This document shows positions 17,585 to 25,923 of a DNA stretch of 64,000 nt, piece by piece. Origin of the DNA: Micromonospora zamorensis (GTDB lineage Bacteria; Actinomycetota; Actinomycetes; Mycobacteriales; Micromonosporaceae); NCBI RefSeq assembly GCF_900090275.1, contig NZ_LT607755.1:868001-932000 (forward strand), read 5' to 3'. Below the pieces are notes generated by a model. The model saw only the letters and a program-made list of their open reading frames with translations, did not search any database and was not told the DNA's origin. Position 1 is the stretch's first letter, and every line of letters starts with the position of its first letter. The translations under genes were made by a program, and so were the position numbers.

Positions 17585-19386
17585 TGACCACCGGGACGAC
17601 GTCCCCGGCCACCTCGCCCCCGGCGGTGGTGCCGACGCCCCGTCCGGTCTGGCTGCGGGACCTGCTGGTGGTGGTCGGCTATCTGGGCCTGGCCGCGGTG
17701 CTGACCAGCGCCCAGTGGGGCCAGCCGGGGCGGCTGTTCCACCAGGCGGGCGACCAGATCCTCTTCGAGTGGATGCTGGCCCACGCGGCGCACGCCGTGG
17801 TCGCGGGGGACAACCCCCTCCACAGTGCCGGGTTGAACGCGCCCGACGGGGTCAACCTGATGGCGAACACCTCGGTGCTCGGCCTGGGTGTCCCGTTGAC
17901 CCCGGTCACCCTGCTCCTCGGCTCGCAGGTGGCGTTCTGCGTGGCGGTCGTCTGCTGCCTCGCCGGCACGGCCGCCGCCTGGTACGCGCTGCTGCGCCGC
18001 CGGCTGGTCACCACCCGTTCCGCCGCCGCGGTCGGTGGGCTGATCTGCGGCTTCGCCCCGGGAATGATCGCCCAGGCGGGCGCGCACCTGCACATCGCCG
18101 CGCAGTTCCTGGTGCCCCCGATCCTCGCCCTGGTGTTCCGGCCCGCCGTGGACCCGGCGCACCGGCTCGTCGGCGTGTGGCGGCCCGGCATCGTCCTCGG
18201 GCTGCTGCTGGTCTGGCAGGTCTTCATCGGGGAGGAGGTGCTGGTCTTCCTGGCGCTCGCGGCGGGGGTGTTCGCGCTGGGCTACGCGCTCGCCGACCGG
18301 GTGGCCGCCCGGCAACTCGCCCCGGCCCTCCTCGGCCGGCTGGCGGTGGCGGCCGGGGTGGCGGCGGTGCCGCTGGCATACCCGCTGTGGTTCCAGTTCC
18401 ACGGCCCGCAGCACTACTCCGGGATGGCGTTCGCCACGCACGCCTTCCAGTTGGACGCCGCGTCGTTCACCGCGTCGGCCCGGCAGACCGTGCTCGGCGA
18501 CGACTGGCTGCCGGGCCTGCTCGCGCCGAACCCGACCGAGGAGAACTCCTTCTTCGGCCCGGGGCTGCTGGTGCTCGCCGTGGTGATCGTGATCTGGCTG
18601 TGGCGACGGCCGCTGGTCCGCGCGCTGGCCGGCTGTGGGCTGGTGTTCGCGCTGCTCTCCCTCGGCACCGAGCTGCGGGTGGACGGCACCGCCACCGGCA
18701 TTCCGGGGCCGTACCGGGTGGTCGCCGGGCTGCCCCTGCTCGACCTCGCGGTGCCGGCCCGGTTCGCGCTGGTCTGCGTACCGGTGCTGGGTGTGCTGGT
18801 GGCGCTCTCCCTGGACCGGGTGCGGGCGGCGCGCCGGCTGTCGACCGCACCCGGGCTGCCGGTGCGGCTGCTCTGGGCCGGCGCGGTGGCCGCCGCGTTG
18901 CTGCCGCTGGTCCCGACGCCGATCCGGGTGGTGCCGGTCACGCCGGTGCCGGGGTTCGTCGCCGACGGCGGGTGGCGTCCGCTGGTGCCGCCCGGCCGGA
19001 CGGTGGTCGCCGTTCCGCCGGTCACCGGCGCGGCGCAGAGCCCGGCGATGCTCTGGTCCGCCCGTACCGGTCTGGCGTTTCCCACGCCGGGCGGTTACTT
19101 CATCGGCCCGAGCGGCCCGGACGACCCGGCGGCCCGCTGGGGCGCGCCGGACCGCCCAACGTCGGTGCTGCTGCGGCGGGTCGCCGAGACCGGCACGGCG
19201 CCGGTGCTCACCGACGCCGACCGCCGCCAGGCCGTCGAGGATCTACGGCACTGGCGGGCCGCCGTGGTGGTGCTCGGCCAGCTGACCAACGGCGAGCCGG
19301 TCCGTCGGACCGTCGACGACCTGCTCGGGCCGGGCCGACCGGTCGACGGCGGGTGGATGTGGGACGTCCGGAACCAGGTCGACTGA
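17584..19386 (+). CDS. GT-C-like polytopic membrane protein, paralogue 2
   Basis: A 600-residue paralogue of the upstream protein. Its ATG overlaps the preceding TGA in TGATG, so the two are translationally coupled. Shared landmarks: a loop Asp in HQAGDQILFEWMLAHAAH after helix 1, LNAPDGVNLMANTSVLGLG, TPVTLLLG, FQFHGPQHYSG, NPTEENSFFGPG, GGWRPLVPPGRT, GGYFIGPSGP, VEDLRHWRAAVVVL and the ending GWMWDVRNQVD. It lacks the long disordered N-terminus of paralogue 1. About 11 hydrophobic helices. Its stop directly abuts the stop of the convergent third paralogue. The enzymatic role is unproven. Confidence 0.72.
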   Translation: MTTGTTSPATSPPAVVPTPRPVWLRDLLVVVGYLGLAAVLTSAQWGQPGRLFHQAGDQILFEWMLAHAAHAVVAGDNPLHSAGLNAPDGVNLMANTSVLGLGVPLTPVTLLLGSQVAFCVAVVCCLAGTAAAWYALLRRRLVTTRSAAAVGGLICGFAPGMIAQAGAHLHIAAQFLVPPILALVFRPAVDPAHRLVGVWRPGIVLGLLLVWQVFIGEEVLVFLALAAGVFALGYALADRVAARQLAPALLGRLAVAAGVAAVPLAYPLWFQFHGPQHYSGMAFATHAFQLDAASFTASARQTVLGDDWLPGLLAPNPTEENSFFGPGLLVLAVVIVIWLWRRPLVRALAGCGLVFALLSLGTELRVDGTATGIPGPYRVVAGLPLLDLAVPARFALVCVPVLGVLVALSLDRVRAARRLSTAPGLPVRLLWAGAVAAALLPLVPTPIRVVPVTPVPGFVADGGWRPLVPPGRTVVAVPPVTGAAQSPAMLWSARTGLAFPTPGGYFIGPSGPDDPAARWGAPDRPTSVLLRRVAETGTAPVLTDADRRQAVEDLRHWRAAVVVLGQLTNGEPVRRTVDDLLGPGRPVDGGWMWDVRNQVD

Positions 19387-21288
19387 TCAGCTCACCAGGG
19401 CGCGGACGTCCCAGACCCAGACGTCGTCGACCCGCTGGGGCGGCCCGATCAGGCCGGTTACCAGCTCGCGCAGCACCGCCTCGCGGGGATGCGCCCCGAG
19501 CACGACCACCGACGCCCGCCAGAACCGCAGGTCCTCGACGGCCTGGCGGCGGTTCTCGTCGGTGAGCACCGGGACCGCGCCTTTGTCCATCGTGGAGTAG
19601 ATGAGGGTGCTGGTGGGCCGGTTCGGCGCGCCGAAGACACCCTCGCCCAGCTCGTTCGGCCCGATGAAGTAGCCGCCCGGGACGGGGAACTCCTGCCTGG
19701 TCAGCGCACTCCACCGCAGCGTCGGCAGGCCGTGCACGTTGCTCGGGATCGGCACCGGCACCAGGGTTCGACCCGCCGGCACGTACGGCCGCCAGCCGCC
19801 CGCGCTGATGAAGTGCGGTGGCGGGTCGATCTGCTGGGCGGGCAGCGGCCGGGGAAAGAGCGGCAGCACGGCGAGGGCGACAGCCGCGTACCCCACCGGG
19901 CGCAGCCACCGGCGGCCCGCCGCGACCGGCGCGGGCGGGCTCGGCTCGTCGGACGTCGCCGGGGCCGCCTCCCCGACGCGCTGGGCCGGCACCCGCGGCT
20001 GGTCGGCCACCGGGCGCCCCTGGCGGTGCGCGGCGTCCCAGGTCAGCGCGAGCAGTACGCCCACCGCGGCGGCCACCACCAGCGTCAACCGGGTCGGCAT
20101 CATCATCTCGACCAGCGGCAGGTCGTCCGGCACGTACGACCACGGGCCGCGCACCCCGGTCTCGACGCCGTTGAACCGCACCCGGGGCCCGATCGACGCC
20201 ACTGTGAAGACGACGATCAGCACGGCGGCGATCCGGGCCGGCAACGATCGGCGTACGAGCAGCACCAGGGCGACCACCGAGAGCAGCACCAGGGGCCAGC
20301 CGAACCAGGTGTTCTGCTCGGTCAACCCGATCGTCTTCTCCACTGCCGGGTCGCCGGCCCAGGTGTCCCGGGCGAAGGTGACGAAGGCGACCAGGTCCTC
20401 GCCCCAGTTGTGGAAGACGCCACCCTGCAGGCCCCGGTAGGACTGCGGGCCGTTGAACTGGAACCAGATCGGGTACGCGGCGAGCACCAGGGCCACCCCG
20501 CCAGCGACGCCGAGCCCGGCCAGGAACGTGCCAGCGACGGCCCGGGTGGCCGTCGGGCGCTGCACGGCGTACGCCAGCACGACGACCAGGCAGGCCAGCG
20601 CGGTGAGCAGCAGCATCTCCTCGTTGATGAAGATCTGGTACGTCACCAGCGCCCCGAGCACCAACCCGTTGCGCCGCCACCGGCCGGGCTCGCCGAGGCG
20701 CAGCACCCGCACCACGATCAGCGGCAGCAGGAAGTTGGACACGAAATTGGGCTGGCCGTTGGCGTGGTGGATGATTCCCGGCGCGAAGCCGAGGAACGCG
20801 CCGCCGACGAAGGCCGCCGCCCGGGAGCGCACCAGGTGGCGGGAGAGCATCCAGTAGCCGGTGCCGGCGGTGGCGGCCAGCGCCGCACCGAGGTAGAGCG
20901 CGTACATCACCTGCGGGCCGAGCAGCATGGTCAGCGGGGCCAGCGGCAGGGTCACCCCGAGCAGCGAGGTGTTGGCCATCATGTTCACCCCGTCCGGGGC
21001 GTTCTGCTGGGCCGTGAACAGCGGGTTCTCCAGGTGCCGCACCGAGTACGCGCCGTGCGCGAACAGCCACTCGAACCAGCTGTGGTCGGTGGGCAGGTGC
21101 GAGGAGACCCGGCCGCTGACGTCACCCCAGTAGTTGAGGCAGACGAAGACGCCCAGCAGGACATAGGCTCCGAGGGCCAACAGGTCGGCTCGGGCCGGGC
21201 GGCGTCGAGGCCGCCGTGTCGACTCGGCCTCGGCCGGGTCGGCGTCGGTCAGGGGATTCAGCGAAGGGTCTACCACCGGCACAGCCAC
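19387..21288 (-). CDS. GT-C-like polytopic membrane protein, paralogue 3 (inverted)
   Basis: A 633-residue paralogue on the opposite strand, meeting paralogue 2 tail to tail. It has the same order of landmarks: HLPTDHSWFEWLFAHGAY after helix 1, QNAPDGVNMMANTSLLG, FQFNGPQSYRG, GGWRPYVPAGRTLVPVPIP, VPGGYFIGPNELG, VEDLRFWRASVVVLGA and VWVWDVRALVS at the end. A Pro/Ala-rich insertion (about residues 430-465) lies between two helices. The GTG start (complement of 21286-21288) is nine bases from a TACGAT -10 element, suggesting another leaderless transcript. An inverted duplication of the same ancestor is the simplest origin. Confidence 0.72.
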   Translation of the reverse strand: MAVPVVDPSLNPLTDADPAEAESTRRPRRRPARADLLALGAYVLLGVFVCLNYWGDVSGRVSSHLPTDHSWFEWLFAHGAYSVRHLENPLFTAQQNAPDGVNMMANTSLLGVTLPLAPLTMLLGPQVMYALYLGAALAATAGTGYWMLSRHLVRSRAAAFVGGAFLGFAPGIIHHANGQPNFVSNFLLPLIVVRVLRLGEPGRWRRNGLVLGALVTYQIFINEEMLLLTALACLVVVLAYAVQRPTATRAVAGTFLAGLGVAGGVALVLAAYPIWFQFNGPQSYRGLQGGVFHNWGEDLVAFVTFARDTWAGDPAVEKTIGLTEQNTWFGWPLVLLSVVALVLLVRRSLPARIAAVLIVVFTVASIGPRVRFNGVETGVRGPWSYVPDDLPLVEMMMPTRLTLVVAAAVGVLLALTWDAAHRQGRPVADQPRVPAQRVGEAAPATSDEPSPPAPVAAGRRWLRPVGYAAVALAVLPLFPRPLPAQQIDPPPHFISAGGWRPYVPAGRTLVPVPIPSNVHGLPTLRWSALTRQEFPVPGGYFIGPNELGEGVFGAPNRPTSTLIYSTMDKGAVPVLTDENRRQAVEDLRFWRASVVVLGAHPREAVLRELVTGLIGPPQRVDDVWVWDVRALVS

Positions 21289-21296
21289 GACGCGCC

Positions 21297-21302
21297 ATCG
21301 TA
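21297..21302 (-). promoter_or_regulatory. Candidate -10 element for the third GT-C-like gene
   Basis: The minus strand reads TACGAT, ending about nine bases before the GTG start codon, with no Shine-Dalgarno sequence between. This is the same promoter-to-start geometry as at dxs and the first GT-C-like gene. No clear -35 is visible. Confidence 0.4.
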
Positions 21303-21402
21303 CAGGCGGGGTTCCGCCGCTTTTGCCGGCCCGGTGCGCTCACGGTCGGTTTGCCGGACGGTCACCCGTCGGTCAGCCTGAGTGGTGACGGAAGGACGAT
21401 CG

Positions 21403-22683
21403 TTGTCGATCATCGAGCTGGGCGAGATCCGGGAGGAGCCGGCGTCAGCGCCTGCGGTCCGCCGCCCGCGCGCCGCCGGTCGCCCGCTGCGCAGCGCGGC
21501 GGTGCTGGTGCTCAGCCTGGTGGTGCTGGCCGGCGCCACGCCGTCACCGCAGCGAACGGTGAGCATCGTGCCGGCGTCGCCCACGGCCACGGCATACCTG
21601 GCCGGGGACGGCATCTTCGTCATCGACCCGCCGACACCCGACGGGGACCGCTACCTGACCGCCTACGCCCAGCCGGCACCATCCGGAACAGTCGTGCGGC
21701 GGCGGTGGCAGACGCCGCTGGTCCGCACCGGTGACTACCTGGACGTCCGGGTCGAGCGAGGGTTGGTGTTGACGATGGCGGTCAGCGCCCCGAACAGGGT
21801 GTTCCAGACCACCGCCTTCGACACCGTCACGGGCCGGCAACGCTGGCAGCATCCGGGTGCTCCCCAGCCGACAGCCAGCGGCGCTCTGCTGGTGACCGAC
21901 GGCCGGGAGGACGGGTCGGGCGCGGTGAGCGGGGTCGAGCCCGACACCGGCCGGGTGCTCTGGTCGGTGTCGGTCCCGCCGGCCGCCAACCCGTCCTACC
22001 ACCTCACTCCCGAGGGCCAGGTCGACCGGTTCGTGCTCCTGCAACCGACCGGCGAGGTGCAGGTGCACGACGCCGGCACAGGCCGCCTGCTGCGTAGCAT
22101 CGACACACTGCCCGGTGACCGGTCGGCGTACCAGCGGGTGCAGGTCGTCGACGACCTGCTGCTGCTCGTCCCGCCCGGCAGCACCCGGCTGGTGAGCTAC
22201 GGGCTGGCCGAGCTGGAGCTACGGTGGACGGCCGAGGTGACGCTGGTGTCGCATGTGGTCGACTGCGGCGGTCTGCTCTGTGCGGTACCGCAGACCGGCG
22301 GCCTCCAGGTGCTCGATCCCGCCACCGGCGCGGTGCGCTGGTCCGAACAGGGCCAGGACAACCTGGCCGACGTCCGGTACGGCCGGTTGCTGATGGCCAG
22401 GCCCGGCCAGGGGTACGAGGTGCGGGACGCGGCGACCGGGCAGGTAAGGACCGAGCTGGGCGCGTGGGGCCTGCTGCCGGTGCTCGGGCCGGACGATCCG
22501 CTGGTCGGCCTGCGCCAGGGGGCCGACGGCCGGATGGTCGTCGCCGAGCTGGACCTGGTGGCAGGTCAGGCGCGGATCCTCGACGTGCTCCGGGTCATCG
22601 CCGGCAGCTGCCAGGCGTCCCTGCCGGTCCTGCTCTGCCAGCGTGTCGACGGCGCGACCGCGTTGTGGCGGTTGACGCGGTGA
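21403..22683 (+). CDS. Membrane-anchored PQQ-type beta-propeller protein, paralogue 1
   Basis: A 426-residue protein. The TTG at 21403 is chosen because GGAAGGA (21390-21396) lies six bases upstream and it yields the N-terminal motif SIIELGEIREE shared with the next gene; GTG 21382 in frame lacks a site. A short cytosolic segment is followed by one transmembrane helix (about residues 28-46) and then repeated blades with the propeller pattern (TAFDTVTGRQRWQHPG, VEPDTGRVLWSV, VLDPATGAVRWSEQG). Paired cysteines (DCGGLLC, GSCQASLPVLLC) suggest extracytoplasmic disulfides. No quinoprotein catalytic residues are evident, so a binding or scaffolding role is more likely. Confidence 0.75.
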   Translation: MSIIELGEIREEPASAPAVRRPRAAGRPLRSAAVLVLSLVVLAGATPSPQRTVSIVPASPTATAYLAGDGIFVIDPPTPDGDRYLTAYAQPAPSGTVVRRRWQTPLVRTGDYLDVRVERGLVLTMAVSAPNRVFQTTAFDTVTGRQRWQHPGAPQPTASGALLVTDGREDGSGAVSGVEPDTGRVLWSVSVPPAANPSYHLTPEGQVDRFVLLQPTGEVQVHDAGTGRLLRSIDTLPGDRSAYQRVQVVDDLLLLVPPGSTRLVSYGLAELELRWTAEVTLVSHVVDCGGLLCAVPQTGGLQVLDPATGAVRWSEQGQDNLADVRYGRLLMARPGQGYEVRDAATGQVRTELGAWGLLPVLGPDDPLVGLRQGADGRMVVAELDLVAGQARILDVLRVIAGSCQASLPVLLCQRVDGATALWRLTR

Positions 22684-23963
22684 GCGACTCGGTGATCGAC
22701 CTCGGCGAGCTGCGGCACGGCACGGACCCGGAGCCGTTACCCCGCCCACCCCGCGCCGACGGCCGGCAGCTGCGCTGCGCGCTGGTCCTGCTCCTCGCGC
22801 TGGTCACGCTCGCTGCCTCCGCCGTGGCCCCACCCCGGCGGGCCCCGGTGACGCTGCCGACCCAGCCCGGGGCCGACGTCCTGGTCGACGGTGACCTCGT
22901 TCTGGTCATGGAGCCGACCAGCCCTGGGCGGCAGGGGCGGCTGGCCGCGTATCGGCTGCCCGGCGGCGAGCCGGTCTGGCAGGCGCCGCTGTCGGCGGAG
23001 GCGCGGTACTGGGGAATGACTCCGCTGGCCGGGATGATGCTGGTCACCGGGTACGAGATCGGCCCCGAGGGCCGGGAGACACGCACCGTCGCTCTGGACC
23101 GGGCGACCGGGGCGTACCGGTGGCAGCAGCCGGGCAGCGTCTTCGAGCTGACCGACGGCAACCTGCTGCTGCGTACCGGTGGCGAGACCCAGCCGTCCGG
23201 TCTGCGCGTGGTCGATCCGTGTTGCGGCACGGTGCGTTGGCAGCTGCCCCCCACCACCGCCGAGATCAACGTTCGGGACACCGGGCACGGAGTGGACCGC
23301 GTGGTGCTCAACCAGGTGGACGGGCCGGTCGAGGTACGCGACGCGGTCACCGGCGCCGTGCTGGCCCGCGCCGACCTGCGCCCGCCCGACGGTGGTCCGA
23401 TCAGAGTGGACCTGACGAAGGACCTGCTGCTGGCCATCGACAGAGGTTCCGGCACGGTGGCCGCGTACGGGCTGGACAAGCTCGACCAACGCTGGAGCCG
23501 CGCGGGTGTCAACGTGGACTTCGCCCTGGACTGTGGCCCCGTCCTGTGCGTGCGCACCGGCAACAACGAACTCCAAGCGATCGACACCGCAACCGGCGCG
23601 TTGCGCTGGCGCAACACCCGGTGGGGTTGGGCCTGGCCGTACGACGGTCGGCTGATGGTCAACGTGTTGAGCAGCGAAGACGGGCCGGAGCACTTCGTCG
23701 TGCTCGATCCGCTGACCGGGCGGGAACTGGCCGACCTGGGCCGGTGGGACCTCTACCAACTCAGTCTCGGTGGTCGGCTGATCGGCACACGACGGCATCC
23801 CGACGGAGGGGTGGTCGTCGGCGAGGTGGACGTCCGCGCCGGGAAGGTGCAGGTCCTGGACGTGCTGCCCCAGGCCATCGGCGAATGTCAGGCGATGACC
23901 GATCACCTGGTGTGCGGTGCCGCCCCGGCCGGCGCCTACCGGATCTGGGAGTTGCCGGACTGA
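22680..23963 (+). CDS. Membrane-anchored PQQ-type beta-propeller protein, paralogue 2
   Basis: A 427-residue paralogue of the upstream propeller. Its GTG overlaps the preceding stop as GTGA, so translation is coupled. The N-terminus (SDSVIDLGELRHG) keeps the LGE motif, followed by a transmembrane helix (CALVLLLALVTLAASAVA) and propeller blades (VALDRATGAYRWQQPG, VVDPCCGTVRWQLP, AIDTATGALRWRNT). Cysteine pairs (DCGPVLC, GECQAMTDHLVC) match those of paralogue 1. The two may form a heterodimer on the outer face of the membrane (inference). Its stop abuts that of the convergent C39-like peptidase gene with no intervening base. Confidence 0.75.
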   Translation: MSDSVIDLGELRHGTDPEPLPRPPRADGRQLRCALVLLLALVTLAASAVAPPRRAPVTLPTQPGADVLVDGDLVLVMEPTSPGRQGRLAAYRLPGGEPVWQAPLSAEARYWGMTPLAGMMLVTGYEIGPEGRETRTVALDRATGAYRWQQPGSVFELTDGNLLLRTGGETQPSGLRVVDPCCGTVRWQLPPTTAEINVRDTGHGVDRVVLNQVDGPVEVRDAVTGAVLARADLRPPDGGPIRVDLTKDLLLAIDRGSGTVAAYGLDKLDQRWSRAGVNVDFALDCGPVLCVRTGNNELQAIDTATGALRWRNTRWGWAWPYDGRLMVNVLSSEDGPEHFVVLDPLTGRELADLGRWDLYQLSLGGRLIGTRRHPDGGVVVGEVDVRAGKVQVLDVLPQAIGECQAMTDHLVCGAAPAGAYRIWELPD

Positions 23964-25112
23964 CTACCAGTTCGCCTGAGCGGGCGGCGGGGGCAGCGGC
24001 ACCGACGGGGGCCGCAGCACGTACGCCACACCGCCGCTGCCGCGCTGCCAGACCGCCTCGAACCGCTGCCGGGGCACGGTGCGACGGACCGCGTCGTCGT
24101 CCGGGGCGTACGGGTCGTTGAGCACCGGGTCGCCGTCGACGGTGAAGCCGACCAGCACCATCAGGTGCCCTGCCGTGTCGTACCCGAGCCCCGGCACCTC
24201 GTCGGCCCGGAACGCGGCGGAGACGATCAGGGGGATGCCGGCCGCGATGAACGCCTCCGCCTCGACCAGCGACCGCAGCCGGGTGACGAACGCGTCCACC
24301 CCGTACCGGCCGGCGTACGCGGTGTTGAACGACCAGTTGCCCGCCCCGGCGTACGCGTGGTCGTAGCAGTGTCGGGCGGCGTGTACCACCACCGGACGCG
24401 GGCCGGGCGGCTCCACCCAGGCGTAGTGCGCCGGGGTCGGCTCGGCACCCCAGTGGGCGAGCACCATCGAGATGCAGGTGGGGCTGCACCAGGAGTCGCC
24501 GCCTCCTCCCCACTGCGGGTACTGGCCGGCGTGCAGCCGCTGCGAGTAGCGGGGCACGTCCAGCACCCGGCCCCAGGCGGCGGACGAGGCGGGCTGCGCG
24601 TACTCCTGGGCGGTGCTCGTGGGACCGGTGGCGACCGCGCCGACGCTGCGCAGCACCGGGCCGGTCGTGCTTTCCGCCGGCCGGCACAGGGTGACCCGCG
24701 CCTGCCAACCGGTGACCGTCGCGCCGGTCACGATCAGGGTGTCGGTGTCGACCCGGGCGTCGCCGTCGCGCTGCCCGGGCACCGACGTGCGTTCAACTGC
24801 CAGGTCGTCGGCCGCCCAGCGGGCCAACCGGTACCAGCCGGTGCTCGGCGCGTCGTCGTGCCAGCCGCGCAGCTCGACCTCGATCCAGCAGCCGGCCGGG
24901 GTTTCGGCGGTCCAGGACGGCACCACCTCGCTGACGGGGAAGCCGACCCGCACCGGCGGCGACGTCCAGGCGCCCTGCTGGTTCACGCCGTCGAGGGCCA
25001 GCCCTCGACCGGTGGCGAGCAGGCCGTCGCCGTTGCCGGCCGTCGTGTCGGCCGGCAGGTGGAAACCCCGGTAGGCGATGTCCCGCCCGGTGGTTGGTGC
25101 CGCGATGGTCAT
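23964..25112 (-). CDS. C39-like cysteine peptidase family protein
   Basis: A 382-residue protein with a two-part layout. The N-terminal half is beta-rich and of unknown fold. The C-terminal half (from about residue 185) is a papain-like Peptidase_C39_2 domain: VPRYSQ, the catalytic Cys in DSWCSPTCISMVLAHWG, the His in TAGHLMVLVGF and the Asp/Asn in DPVLNDPYAPDD. No signal peptide is seen, so export or a cytosolic role is open. The ATG at 25112 is chosen because the upstream frame is antisense intergenic sequence; its ribosome site is weak. It is divergent from the two-component system, with 142 bases between starts. Confidence 0.8.
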   Translation of the reverse strand: MTIAAPTTGRDIAYRGFHLPADTTAGNGDGLLATGRGLALDGVNQQGAWTSPPVRVGFPVSEVVPSWTAETPAGCWIEVELRGWHDDAPSTGWYRLARWAADDLAVERTSVPGQRDGDARVDTDTLIVTGATVTGWQARVTLCRPAESTTGPVLRSVGAVATGPTSTAQEYAQPASSAAWGRVLDVPRYSQRLHAGQYPQWGGGGDSWCSPTCISMVLAHWGAEPTPAHYAWVEPPGPRPVVVHAARHCYDHAYAGAGNWSFNTAYAGRYGVDAFVTRLRSLVEAEAFIAAGIPLIVSAAFRADEVPGLGYDTAGHLMVLVGFTVDGDPVLNDPYAPDDDAVRRTVPRQRFEAVWQRGSGGVAYVLRPPSVPLPPPPAQANW

Positions 25113-25254
25113 GCCAGGTCCGTCCGTCCCTCGGTGCCGCGGGCCAGCATCGCGTACGCCGAGGTGGTCCGCAACGCCGACCGGTGCGGGCGGCGAGGGA
25201 CGATGGTTGCCGACCGGCACTAGGTTGTCGGTGGTCAGCAGCGAGGAGGCCGGG

Positions 25255-25923
25255 ATGCGGGTACTGGTGGTGGAGGACGAGCGCAACCTCGCCGACGCGA
25301 TCGCGCGAGGGTTGCGCAAGCGGGGGATGGCCGTCGACGTGGCGTACGACGGCGACGCCGGCCACGAGGCGGCGTTCGTCACCCGGTACGACGTGGTGGT
25401 GCTCGACCGGGACCTGCCGGGTGTGCACGGTGACCAGATCTGCGCCGACCTGGCCGCCTCCGGCGCGCTGACCCGGGTGCTGATGCTCACCGCGAGCGGC
25501 ACGGTGGCCGACCGGGTGGAGGGGCTGCAGCTCGGAGCGGACGACTACCTGCCCAAACCGTTCGCGTTCGACGAGTTGGTCGCCCGGGTGCAGGCGCTGG
25601 GCCGGCGGGCGACCCCGGCCGCGCCGCCGGTGCTCGAACTGGCCGACCTGGTGCTCGACCCGGCCCGTCGGGTGGCCACCCGCGCCGGCGTGCCGGTCGA
25701 CCTCACCAACAAGGAGTTCGGGGTGCTCAGCGAGCTGCTCAAGGCGCGCGGCGCGGTGGTGTCCAGCGAGGAGCTGCTGGAACGGGTCTGGGACGCCAAC
25801 ACCGACCCGTTCACCACCATCGTCCGGGTCACCGTGATGACGCTGCGCAAGAAGCTCGGCGACCCGCCGCTGATCGAGACGGTGGTCGGAGCGGGTTACC
25901 GCACCGCCGAGGTTGGCGCATGA
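25255..25923 (+). CDS. OmpR/PhoB-family response regulator
   Basis: A 222-residue DNA-binding regulator. The receiver domain starts MRVLVVEDERN with the phospho-acceptor Asp at about residue 51 (VVVLDRDLPGVHG), the Thr in MLTASG and the Lys in YLPKPFAFDEL. A winged-helix Trans_reg_C domain follows (NKEFGVLSELLKARGAVVSSEELLERVW, cut here to family features, ending VVGAGYRTAE). GAGGAGG lies just before the ATG. It overlaps the kinase gene as ATGA. The shared intergenic region with the C39-like peptidase gene makes that gene a plausible target. Confidence 0.95.
   Translation: MRVLVVEDERNLADAIARGLRKRGMAVDVAYDGDAGHEAAFVTRYDVVVLDRDLPGVHGDQICADLAASGALTRVLMLTASGTVADRVEGLQLGADDYLPKPFAFDELVARVQALGRRATPAAPPVLELADLVLDPARRVATRAGVPVDLTNKEFGVLSELLKARGAVVSSEELLERVWDANTDPFTTIVRVTVMTLRKKLGDPPLIETVVGAGYRTAEVGA

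Noticed and set aside
15569..21288. Classifying the three polytopic proteins firmly as protein O-mannosyltransferases
   Set aside because: Only the position of a loop Asp and the helix pattern agree; GT39 family motifs were not found, so the call stays GT-C-like.
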